From assembly GCF_900186465.1 (NCBI RefSeq), contig NZ_LT891959.1, forward strand, positions 372,001-436,000: DNA of 64,000 nucleotides, read 5' to 3'. Positions 37,535 through 45,010 of the stretch are shown here, one piece after another. The notes under the pieces are model-generated. The model worked only from the letters and a program-made list of their open reading frames with translations, ran no database searches and had not been told where the DNA came from. A program made the position numbers and the translations under genes. The number at the start of each line of letters is the position of its first letter. The stretch's first letter is position 1. This DNA is from Centipeda felix. GTDB lineage: Bacteria; Bacillota; Negativicutes; Selenomonadales; Selenomonadaceae.

Positions 37535-38054
37535 GACTGCTCTCCTCCATTCGCTGCTCCAGCGAGCGAATCCGGTCGCGCAGCTCTGCCGCCTTTTCAT
37601 ACTCCTCATGGGCGACGGCTTCCTTCAGGCGCGTGCGGAGCTGCTCCGCCTCACGGCGCAGCATGATCCCACTGCCTGAGCGGCGCGGAATCTTTCCGCG
37701 GTGAATGCTCGCTCCGTGGATGCGCCGCAGGAGCGGCGCGAGCTCATGATGAAACGTCTCATAGCAGACCGAGCAGCCGATCTGCCCCGTCTTCGAGAGA
37801 TCGTCAAAGTGCATCCCGCAGTTCGGACAGGTAATGCGCGGTGCATCCTCTTCCTCTGCGTTCTCCTCCTGATTGCTGCCAAACAGTCCCTTCAGGAAGT
37901 CATCCGCCGAAACATTCTCCTGCTGCGCACGAAGGATCGACGCACCGTAGCGCGCGGCGCAGCTCATACATATATTCTTTTCACTCTTGCCGCCCGGCCC
38001 GATCTGCACGATGTGCACAATCGCCTCGTTGCGGCCGCATTCCTCACAGATCAT
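37524..38054 (-). CDS. mcsA: McsA, activator of McsB
   Basis: 176 residues with four CxxC zinc ligands: CEEC at the start, CMSC, CPNC and CSVC. A UVR motif follows in the C-terminal 40 residues (LKEAVAHEEYEKAAELRDRIRSLE). It activates McsB and helps inactivate CtsR under heat or thiol stress. The ATG at 38054 follows AAGGA; a TTG one codon before is less likely. Confidence 0.93.
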   Translation of the reverse strand: MICEECGRNEAIVHIVQIGPGGKSEKNICMSCAARYGASILRAQQENVSADDFLKGLFGSNQEENAEEEDAPRITCPNCGMHFDDLSKTGQIGCSVCYETFHHELAPLLRRIHGASIHRGKIPRRSGSGIMLRREAEQLRTRLKEAVAHEEYEKAAELRDRIRSLEQRMEESSHGA

Positions 38055-38107
38055 CAATGTGTCCTTCCCAATGTTCTCCGCAGTCTTCTATCTATGTTAT
38101 CGAACGG

Positions 38108-38563
38108 CTACGTAAATTTCTCCAGTGTCAAAAACATCGTCTTTAACATTTGGACGCGCTCCTTCGCATCGAGTGACTCCGCATGAAAGAGCCCTGTTAC
38201 CATCTGCAGCATCAATGCTGCCTCGCGCGTCTCAATCATCCCATGCTGCATGAGATAGCGCAGCATGGACTGTACGGACTCGCAGTCCGTATTCTCGTCG
38301 ATCTTCGACATCATATCGCGGTAGACCAGATCACGCAGCGGCACCTGCACAATGCGGATGAATCCGCCCAGGCCGCGCCGTGACTCCACCACGAAGCCCT
38401 TATCCTGCGTAAACCGCGTTGAGAGCACATAGCTGATCTGAGACGGTGCACACGAAATCTCATCGGCAATATCCGTCCTGCGCAGCTCGACCTTCCCGTC
38501 CTGACGGGCGGCCAGCTGGCGCAGGATATAGGATTCTATCATATCGGCAATGTTGCTCATCAT
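38108..38563 (-). CDS. ctsR: CtsR heat-shock repressor
   Basis: 151 residues. The winged helix-turn-helix has ADEISCAPSQISYVLSTRF as recognition region, and the wing glycines are in VESRRGLGGFIRI. The C-terminal domain is the McsB/ClpC target. First gene of the stress operon, with two adjacent ATGs (38563, 38560) after AAGGTGG. The promoter upstream carries GTCAAA-type heptads, implying autoregulation. Confidence 0.95.
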   Translation of the reverse strand: MMSNIADMIESYILRQLAARQDGKVELRRTDIADEISCAPSQISYVLSTRFTQDKGFVVESRRGLGGFIRIVQVPLRDLVYRDMMSKIDENTDCESVQSMLRYLMQHGMIETREAALMLQMVTGLFHAESLDAKERVQMLKTMFLTLEKFT

Positions 38564-38598
38564 ACCACCTTCTTTGTGTTCTTTGCATATTTGATATT

Positions 38599-38627
38599 AT
38601 TATATTTGACTTTTTGATTTTTGTCAA
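38599..38627 (-). promoter_or_regulatory. ctsR operon promoter
   Basis: A perfect consensus on the minus strand: TTGACA (38622-38627), 17 bp, TATAAT (38599-38604). The spacer consists largely of CtsR-like heptads. Confidence 0.88.
38605..38619 (-). promoter_or_regulatory. CtsR-like operator in the ctsR promoter spacer
   Basis: On the minus strand AATCAAA, one base, AGTCAAA, the same 8-bp period as at clpB. An extra TGTCAAA heptad on the plus strand (38622-38628) overlaps the -35. Binding would occlude the promoter. Confidence 0.6.
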
Positions 38628-38635
38628 ATATATCT

Positions 38636-38802
38636 CAAGGAATCGCTGATAAAATGAATTCCGTCGGATTGGTGCAGATTTTTTGTCCTGTCTAGGAGAC
38701 AAACCGGACGCATAGCAGAAGCTATGTGGAGGATTCTCGGGCACAGACAGGGCGAAAAAGATGTACTAAGACGGCGATGCTGAATTTATCAGTGTTTCCT
38801 TA
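38636..38802 (+). repeat. 167-bp TA-flanked palindromic element, copy D (diverged)
   Basis: Same length and ends (AAGGAATCGCTGATAAAATGA to GAATTTATCAGTGTTTCCT-TA); the left TA has become CA. Internal arms differ from copies B, C and E yet still pair: CCTGTCT with AGACAGG, and the central hairpin CATAGC-AGAA-GCTATG (38711-38726). Confidence 0.82.
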
Positions 38803-38814
38803 AAAACACGAATA

Positions 38815-38844
38815 CCGCAGGGCGTCAGCGTTGACGCCCTGCGG
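38815..38844 (-). terminator. Terminator after the chemoreceptor gene
   Basis: Perfect 13-base stem CCGCAGGGCGTCA / TGACGCCCTGCGG with a 4-base loop. A T-rich stretch comes about ten bases later on the minus strand. Confidence 0.65.
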
Positions 38845-38871
38845 CATTCACATTTCTCTCTCGATCAGTTT

Positions 38872-40557
38872 TTACAGGTGGAACTTCTGCACCTCGTTCT
38901 GGAGTTCCTGTGCAAGCGTCGCAAGCGTATTGCTTGCATCTGCCATCTCGTGCATCGCAGCAGCCTGCTCCTCCGCAGCTGCCGAGATGGTCTGCGTATC
39001 ATCCGCTGCCTTGCGCGAGATGTCCTCGACGCGCTTCAGAGATTCGATCATGTCATCCCTTGCCTTACTGACAACACCAACAGCGTCCGAAGCAAGGCAA
39101 ATATTCCTGCCAAGTTCCGTGAAATTCTCCGCCACAGTACGGAACGCCTCACCCGAGGACGCGACGACAGAGGCCCCCTCATCGACGTTCTCATTCCCTT
39201 GACGGATGGCGGCAACAGCATCTGCTGTATCCTTCTGAATGAGGCGAATGAGGTCGGCAATGTTCTTTGCCGACTCGCCCGACTGCTCCGCGAGCTTGCG
39301 GACTTCCTCTGCGACAACAGCGAATCCGCGTCCTGCCTCACCGGCGCGTGCCGCCTCGATGGCTGCATTGAGCGCGAGAAGATTCGTCTGTTCAGAGATG
39401 CCTGAAATGGTGTCAACGATCGATCCGATCTCATCGGAGCGCTTGCCAAGGGCCTCAACAAGCCCTGCTGCTGCACTGACCTGCTCGGCGATGCCCTGAA
39501 TCCGATTCACAGCATCGTTCACCTGGTTCTGCCCGTTTGCCGTACTCTCCTGCCCATTCTGTGAGAGCTTGTAGACACTGTCCGTCTGCTCAGCGAGCTG
39601 ATTCATTTTATCCGACATTTCATCGGCATTAGCAGCGAGGCGATCGATCATATCTGTCTGTTCTGCCGCCCCCTCTGCAAGCGAGGTGGTGTTCTGTGCG
39701 ACATGCGTAATGGATTCGAGGGTCTCCTGTGTGCTCGCCGTCAGCTGCTCCGATGACGCCGCAACAGTCTCTGCCGAGCGGGAGACATTCGACATGACTT
39801 CACGCAATCGGTTCTTCATCGCATTGGCGCTGTGTGCGAGTATACCAAGCTCATCCGCACGGGATTCGTCCAGATCGGCGACACGAAGATCCCCCTTCGC
39901 AATCTGGCTGAGCCCTTCAGTGAGCTCCTCAATGGGCTTCAGTGATCTGCCGATTGCCACATAGGAGAGCACACTCAAGATGAGAATGACGAGGATGGAG
40001 GCGACGACCGTAACCGTGAGAAACTGATGGCGCACATCATCCATCACATACGAGCCGATGCCGACGAAGAGCATTCCGATCGCCTGACCGCTCGCATTCC
40101 GCAGAGGTACGTACGCCCCCAGATAGTCGACGCCGTCGATCGTCACCAGACCGCTGTGTTCCTTATTCCCTTTAATGACAATATCGACAACCTCTGCACT
40201 CGCCTTTGTGCCGACGTTGCGTTCGCCGTTCGCCTTCCTGAGATTCGTTGAAACACGGACATCCTCTGCAAAGAAGGTGACGTAGCCCTGACAGATCTCG
40301 CCGAGTTTGTCGGCAACCTCCTGATTGTCGCCGAAATGGTGATCGCCCTTATAGAGCTTTCCGTCCTGCAGCGACCAATCCCCCGGGTAGCGGACATCCA
40401 TGTTTTCAAAGATCAGCTTGACATTTGATACTGCCTGTGTCTGCAGGGCAGAGTTAAAGCCGCTGTTGGCACTCTCCCATCCGATCAGTGCCATGCAGAC
40501 ACAGATCAGCACCACACACAGATCAAAAAACAAGACAGATTTGGTTCTAAGTCCCAT
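38872..40557 (-). CDS. Methyl-accepting chemotaxis protein with single-Cache sensor
   Basis: A 561-residue transmembrane chemoreceptor. TM1 about 8-28, a periplasmic Cache-type sensor of about 145 residues (with [16 protein letters not shown] and [22 protein letters not shown]), TM2 about 178-200, HAMP, then the signalling coiled coil. The highly conserved tip [20 protein letters not shown] and [16 protein letters not shown] are intact. It connects an extracellular cue to CheA/CheW. It has its own promoter and a structured leader of about 100 bases. Confidence 0.93.
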   Translation of the reverse strand: MGLRTKSVLFFDLCVVLICVCMALIGWESANSGFNSALQTQAVSNVKLIFENMDVRYPGDWSLQDGKLYKGDHHFGDNQEVADKLGEICQGYVTFFAEDVRVSTNLRKANGERNVGTKASAEVVDIVIKGNKEHSGLVTIDGVDYLGAYVPLRNASGQAIGMLFVGIGSYVMDDVRHQFLTVTVVASILVILILSVLSYVAIGRSLKPIEELTEGLSQIAKGDLRVADLDESRADELGILAHSANAMKNRLREVMSNVSRSAETVAASSEQLTASTQETLESITHVAQNTTSLAEGAAEQTDMIDRLAANADEMSDKMNQLAEQTDSVYKLSQNGQESTANGQNQVNDAVNRIQGIAEQVSAAAGLVEALGKRSDEIGSIVDTISGISEQTNLLALNAAIEAARAGEAGRGFAVVAEEVRKLAEQSGESAKNIADLIRLIQKDTADAVAAIRQGNENVDEGASVVASSGEAFRTVAENFTELGRNICLASDAVGVVSKARDDMIESLKRVEDISRKAADDTQTISAAAEEQAAAMHEMADASNTLATLAQELQNEVQKFHL

Positions 40558-40665
40558 TTCGAATACTTCCCCCTTAAGATGGAATGATGCAGCATTCTCC
40601 GGTCAGAGCACCGAAGCCGTCGATTTCCATATCAGCTCCCATGGCCGACATAGTAAGTTAAGTAT

Positions 40666-40694
40666 AGTATATCCATATTTCATACTGCTGTAAA
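40666..40694 (-). promoter_or_regulatory. Chemoreceptor promoter
   Basis: Minus strand TTTACA (40689-40694), 17 bp, TATACT (40666-40671). It looks like a housekeeping-sigma promoter; no sigma-28 consensus was recognised. Confidence 0.6.
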
Positions 40695-40868
40695 GATGTT
40701 TATTTTTATTCTTATGGAATTGCAGATCGAAACTCCGTCTCTGGATTGACGCGATTTTTTTGATTGAAGCGAAAGGTATGTGATTCGTCAATTTTATTGA
40801 AGCAATCGTAAAGGAATAGGAGAAAAGAGGTCGTCACGAGCTGAATCCCCCCACATATTTCACAACAC

Positions 40869-40898
40869 AAAAAAACTGCACGAGCGGATGTCGTGCAG
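40869..40898 (-). terminator. Terminator after the flippase-like gene
   Basis: Minus strand CTGCACGA, 7-base loop, TCGTGCAG followed by seven T. Confidence 0.85.
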
Positions 40899-40908
40899 CA
40901 AAGAACAC

Positions 40909-41889
40909 TCAATATCGCCGCAAAAACTCACGGCCAAAGACGGTGACGGTGTAGTAAAAACCGATGAGGAACGGCAGATACTCGGCGATGAGCCGCCAAC
41001 AGACGGCAACGATGCCGACCGTTCCCGCAGGGACGACGGAGGAAAAGAGGAGGACGAATCCGCCCTCTGCGATGCCCGAGCCGCCCGGCGTCGGACTGAA
41101 GTAGAGGAGCATATTGAGAAAGATCATGCGCCCCATGACAGTGTACCAATCGGCATTCGTGACGCCGAGCCCCAGCAAGAGACATGGCACGACGGCGTAG
41201 ATGCACAGGAGATTCAGTCCTGACTCGGCGAATACCACGAGCATCTGGTGCGGCGCGTCGAGCAGGAGAGAAATCGCGCTTTTCGTGTCGCGATAGAAGG
41301 CAAAGAGCTTGCGCCGGCGATGGTCGCGCAGACGGCGTGCAAGGCGTACGACGAGATAGTCCAGATAGCCGCGCCGTGCGCCGACGACGATGAGGATGAT
41401 GCCGACAAACGCGGTGAGGGTAATCACCATGAGAACATCATTTGATATCCCCGGGACAATACCCTCATCGTGCAGGAAGATCAGCGGCATGCAGAGTGCC
41501 AGAAAGAAAATCGAGAGCAGCGTGCGTACGATGACGAGCACGGCCGCCTTTCCCGTGGGCACGCCCGCATGGCGCAGGAACATGACCTGCGCCACGGCGC
41601 CCCCCGTCGCACCGGGCGTCAGAAGCGCGAGAAAATAGTTGCCGAAGATCACCTGCACCGCCTGATAGAGCGTAATCCGTTCGTTTGAGATGCGGACGAG
41701 GTGCATCAGGCGGCTGCCGTCAAAGAACATGCCGAGCGCGATGGCGCAGAGCGCGAGGGCGAGCGACCACGGCTGGAATTGGTTCAGATTCTGCAGCGTA
41801 TTGATGTCCACCGTCGTGTAGATGACGGCGGTGGAGATGCCGACAACGAGAATGAAAAGGAGGAGAAAGCGTCGTATGAATTTGCGCAT
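40909..41889 (-). CDS. Lysylphosphatidylglycerol synthase-type membrane protein (UPF0104/AglD-like)
   Basis: 326 residues with about eight membrane helices. The family core is visible in ALLTPGATGGAVAQVMFLRHAG (near residue 90-115) and FSPTPGGSGIAEGGF near residue 265. This is the membrane domain found in MprF; alone it is thought to act as a lipid flippase or transporter. The catalytic aminoacyl-transfer domain is missing. It ends the long run of minus-strand genes after folE2, 24 bases away. Confidence 0.82.
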   Translation of the reverse strand: MRKFIRRFLLLFILVVGISTAVIYTTVDINTLQNLNQFQPWSLALALCAIALGMFFDGSRLMHLVRISNERITLYQAVQVIFGNYFLALLTPGATGGAVAQVMFLRHAGVPTGKAAVLVIVRTLLSIFFLALCMPLIFLHDEGIVPGISNDVLMVITLTAFVGIILIVVGARRGYLDYLVVRLARRLRDHRRRKLFAFYRDTKSAISLLLDAPHQMLVVFAESGLNLLCIYAVVPCLLLGLGVTNADWYTVMGRMIFLNMLLYFSPTPGGSGIAEGGFVLLFSSVVPAGTVGIVAVCWRLIAEYLPFLIGFYYTVTVFGREFLRRY

Positions 41890-41913
41890 CGTCTGCCTCT
41901 CCTCCCCTTTCTT

Positions 41914-42702
41914 CTAATCCAAATGCTCTTCATGTGCCGCAAAGGCATTGTGGCTGTGGATGGACTCCTCGTTCTCACAGGCGAGAGAGAAATACGCAAG
42001 CCCCGGCAGCTGCCGCAGCGCAAGAACCGTATCGCGCAGAATATCCTCGACGAATTTCGGATGCTCGTACGCTTCCTCTGTGACGTATTTCTCATCGGCA
42101 CGCTTCAGCAGCGGATAGATTGGCGCAGAGCCCTGCTGTTCGAGAAGCGATGCCAGATCCTCGATGTAGATGCACGGCACGCCCGCATGGAAGCGAAGCC
42201 GCACGCGTGCCCGCGAGCGCTGATTGTGTGCCCCATAGGAGGAGATCTCCTTGCTGCACGGGCAGAGCGAGGTGAACGGCATGGACAGTCCCAGCTCAAA
42301 CTCCATCGGCATCCCGCGCCTTTTGCGCCCCGTAAAGGACGCATCGACACCGAGGAGGGAGGTGCGTCCGCTGACGGGTGCTCTCTTTTCGAGGAAGTAG
42401 GTAAATGCGAGCCGCACCTCTGCCGCCTCGGCGTGGAGGCGATCGAGTGCCTCCGTGAGCATCGCATCCATCTCCTCCTCGGCGAGAGGCTTCTCACGCC
42501 ACGGAAGCAGGATCTCAAGGAAACGGCTCATGTGCGTCCCCTTGAACTCCATCGGCAGGGAGACGGTGAAGGTAATCGTTGCCAGCACCTGCTGATAGCC
42601 GCCCGCCTGTTTTTTTATGAGAAAGGGAAGGCGCACGTCCTTGACCCCGACGCGCTGAATGGCGATGCCGCGCCCGTCCTCCCTGCTCTGTACGTCCTGC
42701 AT
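41914..42702 (-). CDS. folE2: GTP cyclohydrolase I type 2 (FolE2)
   Basis: Converts GTP to dihydroneopterin triphosphate, feeding queuosine and folate synthesis. 262 residues with the FolE2 active-site block TSLCPCSKEISSYGAHNQRS (metal Cys) and the C-terminal CENEESIHSHNAFA. FolE2 is the metal-flexible alternative to zinc-dependent FolE. It overlaps the queC stop by one base (TGATG), supporting a queuosine role. Confidence 0.93.
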   Translation of the reverse strand: MQDVQSREDGRGIAIQRVGVKDVRLPFLIKKQAGGYQQVLATITFTVSLPMEFKGTHMSRFLEILLPWREKPLAEEEMDAMLTEALDRLHAEAAEVRLAFTYFLEKRAPVSGRTSLLGVDASFTGRKRRGMPMEFELGLSMPFTSLCPCSKEISSYGAHNQRSRARVRLRFHAGVPCIYIEDLASLLEQQGSAPIYPLLKRADEKYVTEEAYEHPKFVEDILRDTVLALRQLPGLAYFSLACENEESIHSHNAFAAHEEHLD

Positions 42703-43388
42703 CAGTTCTTCCCCGCAGCATACGGAATGGGGTCGTGCAGGCCTGCCTCAGCAAAGCCGCGCAGCCGCAGAAGGCAGCTGTCACAGACGCCGCACGCCGT
42801 ATCTCCCCCCCGATAGCAGCTCGTCGTCAGGGCGTAGGGCGCGTCGAGTTCATCGCCGCGGCGGATGATCTCCCCCTTGGAGAGATGCTGGAGCGGTGTC
42901 TCGATGACGATGCGCCGTCCGTCCTCTGCCGATGCCGCCGTCGCCGCATCGGCCGCGCGCTGAAACGCCGCAATAAATGCGGGACGGCAGTCGGGATAGC
43001 CCGAGTAGTCCACAGAGTTCACGCCGATGTAGACGTGCGTGGCACCGACGCGCTCCGCATAGCCGACGGCATAGCTGAGGAAGATGAGGTTGCGGGCGGG
43101 CACGTACGTAACGGGTATGTCTGTCCGCTCCGCGTTGCCCTGAGGGACATCAATGGCACTGTCGGTCAGCGCCGAACCGCCGATGGCGTCCATATTCGTT
43201 TCGATGATGAGATGCTCTGCCACATGGTAGTGAGCGGCAATGCTCTTTGCCGCATCCATCTCACGACTGTGGCGCTGATGGTAGTTAAAGCTGATCGGAT
43301 AGAGCTCCTGTCCCGCCGCATGGGCGATCGCCATGCAGGTGCAGCTGTCCAGTCCGCCCGAGAGCAGAATGACCGCGCGTTCTCCCAT
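42702..43388 (-). CDS. queC: 7-cyano-7-deazaguanine synthase
   Basis: Makes preQ0 from 7-carboxy-7-deazaguanine, ammonia and ATP in the queuosine pathway. 228 residues. PP-loop LLSGGLDSCT, the FNYHQRHSREMDAA block, and the C-terminal zinc cysteines in TTSCYRGGDTACGVCDSC. The start follows GGGGAGG. It pairs with folE2 here; queD and queE are 14 kb away. Confidence 0.95.
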   Translation of the reverse strand: MGERAVILLSGGLDSCTCMAIAHAAGQELYPISFNYHQRHSREMDAAKSIAAHYHVAEHLIIETNMDAIGGSALTDSAIDVPQGNAERTDIPVTYVPARNLIFLSYAVGYAERVGATHVYIGVNSVDYSGYPDCRPAFIAAFQRAADAATAASAEDGRRIVIETPLQHLSKGEIIRRGDELDAPYALTTSCYRGGDTACGVCDSCLLRLRGFAEAGLHDPIPYAAGKN

Positions 43389-43408
43389 ACTGTCCTCCCC
43401 TCTCTCAA

Positions 43409-44119
43409 TCAGCCGCGCAGCGACGCGATGGCGGCAGATACATCTGCCGCACCGTAGATATACGATCCGGCGACGAGCACATTCGCTCCCGCAGAGCGGA
43501 CGGACTCCGCCGTCTCTGCATTGATGCCGCCGTCGACCTCGATGTCGACATCCAGCTCATTCCCCTCAATCGTATGGTAGAGGGCATGGATCTTCCCGAG
43601 CGTGTTCTCGATGAACTTTTGTCCGCCAAAGCCGGGATTCACCGTCATGAGCAGCACCATGTCGACATCGTCGATCAGCTCCTCGAGCGTGTAGATGGAG
43701 GTGCCGGGATTCAGCGCGATGCCCGCACGACAGCCCGCCGCCTTGATCTGCTGGATGACGCGGTGCGCGTGACGCGTCGCCTCGACATGAAAGGTAATGA
43801 TGTCCGCCCCCGCGCGCGCAAAGCTCTCGATGTGCGTCTCGGGGTGCTCGACCATCAGATGCACGTCAAAGACCGCCTTGGACACCTTGCGCAGGCTCTC
43901 GACCACACATGCACCCATCGTGATATTCGGCACAAACGTCCCGTCCATCACATCGATGTGGATGTACTCCGCCCCCGCCTCCTCGACGCGGCGCACCTCT
44001 GCCCCGAGATTCGCAAAATCCGCCGAGAGGATGGACGGCGCAACAATCGTTGGACGCTCAACGTGGATATGCTCCTCTTCCTCCATGATCTCTTCTTCGT
44101 ATTCGTGTTCATGTGCCAT
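43409..44119 (-). CDS. rpe: Ribulose-phosphate 3-epimerase with acidic/His-rich N-terminal tail
   Basis: Interconverts ribulose-5-phosphate and xylulose-5-phosphate. TIM barrel with APSILSADFANLG, IHIDVMDG, HLMVEHPE, MTVNPGFGGQKFI and IEVDGGIN, so all metal and catalytic positions are present. Unusually, about 24 extra residues precede the barrel, almost all Glu, His and Tyr (AHEHEYEEEIMEEEEHIH). The AGGAG site fits the ATG at 44119, so the tail seems genuinely translated. It follows rsgA by 11 bases. Confidence 0.92.
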   Translation of the reverse strand: MAHEHEYEEEIMEEEEHIHVERPTIVAPSILSADFANLGAEVRRVEEAGAEYIHIDVMDGTFVPNITMGACVVESLRKVSKAVFDVHLMVEHPETHIESFARAGADIITFHVEATRHAHRVIQQIKAAGCRAGIALNPGTSIYTLEELIDDVDMVLLMTVNPGFGGQKFIENTLGKIHALYHTIEGNELDVDIEVDGGINAETAESVRSAGANVLVAGSYIYGAADVSAAIASLRG

Positions 44120-44130
44120 GAATCTGTCTC

Positions 44131-45000
44131 CTATTTTCTAGCCGACCGAATTTCTTTGAGCAATGCGACGTAGGCATCGTACCGCTCACACGCGAGCCGC
44201 CCCTCCTCTGCCGCCGCCTTGACGGCACAGTCCGGCTCATGACTGTGGCTGCACGGCGTAAAGCGGCATCCCAGAAAATGCAGGAACTCAGGAAAGCAGT
44301 CCGCGAGGTCGTCCGCTGCGACACCCGTCAGTTCCTGCTGCGTAAAGCCCGGCGTATCGACGACATAGCCGCCCACAAAGGGAAGGAGTTCGGCGCGGCG
44401 CGTCGTATGCCGCCCGCGTCCGATTTTCTCACTGACCGCACCCACCGCCAGACCGAGGGACGAATCCATCGCATTGAGCAGGGAGGATTTTCCTGCGCCC
44501 GACGGCCCCGCAAAGACGGTGATCTCACCGCTCAGTCTTTCCCGCAGTGCCGCAATGCCCGTCCCCTCCGCTGCCGAAACAGGAAGGACAGGATACCCCG
44601 CCGCCTCGTACGGTGCACAGAGCTGCGCTGCTGCCTCCCCGTCGATCAGGTCGATCTTATTGATGCAGAGCACGATGCTTCGTATGCCGCTGTGCTCGGC
44701 GAGCACGAGAAAGCGGCTGACGACGAGCGGATGCGGGTCGGGTGACGCCGCCGCCACAGTGATGACGATCTGCGTGAGGTTCGCCACGCGCGGGCGCGCG
44801 AGGAGGGACGTACGCGGCTCCGCCCCCTCGATCACGCCTTCACCATCTGTGCCGCACACTACGCGCACAACATCGCCGGGAAGCAGTGCATCCCGCCCGC
44901 GCATGCTCTTGCCGCGCAGCTTACAGAGCATCTCCGTACCATCCACAGAGACGTGGACGACACTGTTGTAGACCTTCAGAATCCGTCCGTACTGATGCAC
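44131..45000 (-). CDS. rsgA: Ribosome small-subunit GTPase RsgA
   Basis: A circularly permuted GTPase in 30S maturation. 289 residues: N-terminal OB fold, G4 INKID, G1 GPSGAGKSS, G3 VDTPGF in permuted order, then a zinc domain with C-x-H-x5-C (TPCSHSHEPDC). GTG start at 45000 after GGGAGG. It lies 10 bases behind prkC, as in Bacillus. Confidence 0.95.
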   Translation of the reverse strand: MHQYGRILKVYNSVVHVSVDGTEMLCKLRGKSMRGRDALLPGDVVRVVCGTDGEGVIEGAEPRTSLLARPRVANLTQIVITVAAASPDPHPLVVSRFLVLAEHSGIRSIVLCINKIDLIDGEAAAQLCAPYEAAGYPVLPVSAAEGTGIAALRERLSGEITVFAGPSGAGKSSLLNAMDSSLGLAVGAVSEKIGRGRHTTRRAELLPFVGGYVVDTPGFTQQELTGVAADDLADCFPEFLHFLGCRFTPCSHSHEPDCAVKAAAEEGRLACERYDAYVALLKEIRSARK

Positions 45001-45010
45001 AGCCGCCTCC

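Larger units (their letters stand above)
38564..38871. other. Intergenic region between chemoreceptor and ctsR
   Basis: 308 bases without a gene. From the ctsR side it holds the operator/promoter (38599-38628), repeat element D (38636-38802) and the chemoreceptor terminator (38815-38844). Confidence 0.8.
40558..40908. other. Intergenic region, chemoreceptor leader and flippase terminator
   Basis: 351 bases with no gene. The chemoreceptor 5' leader (40558-40660) contains two hairpins, CTTCGGT/ACCGGAG and GAATG/CATTC. Its promoter is at 40666-40694 and the flippase terminator at 40869-40898. The AT-richer 40700-40868 holds nothing I recognise. Confidence 0.6.
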
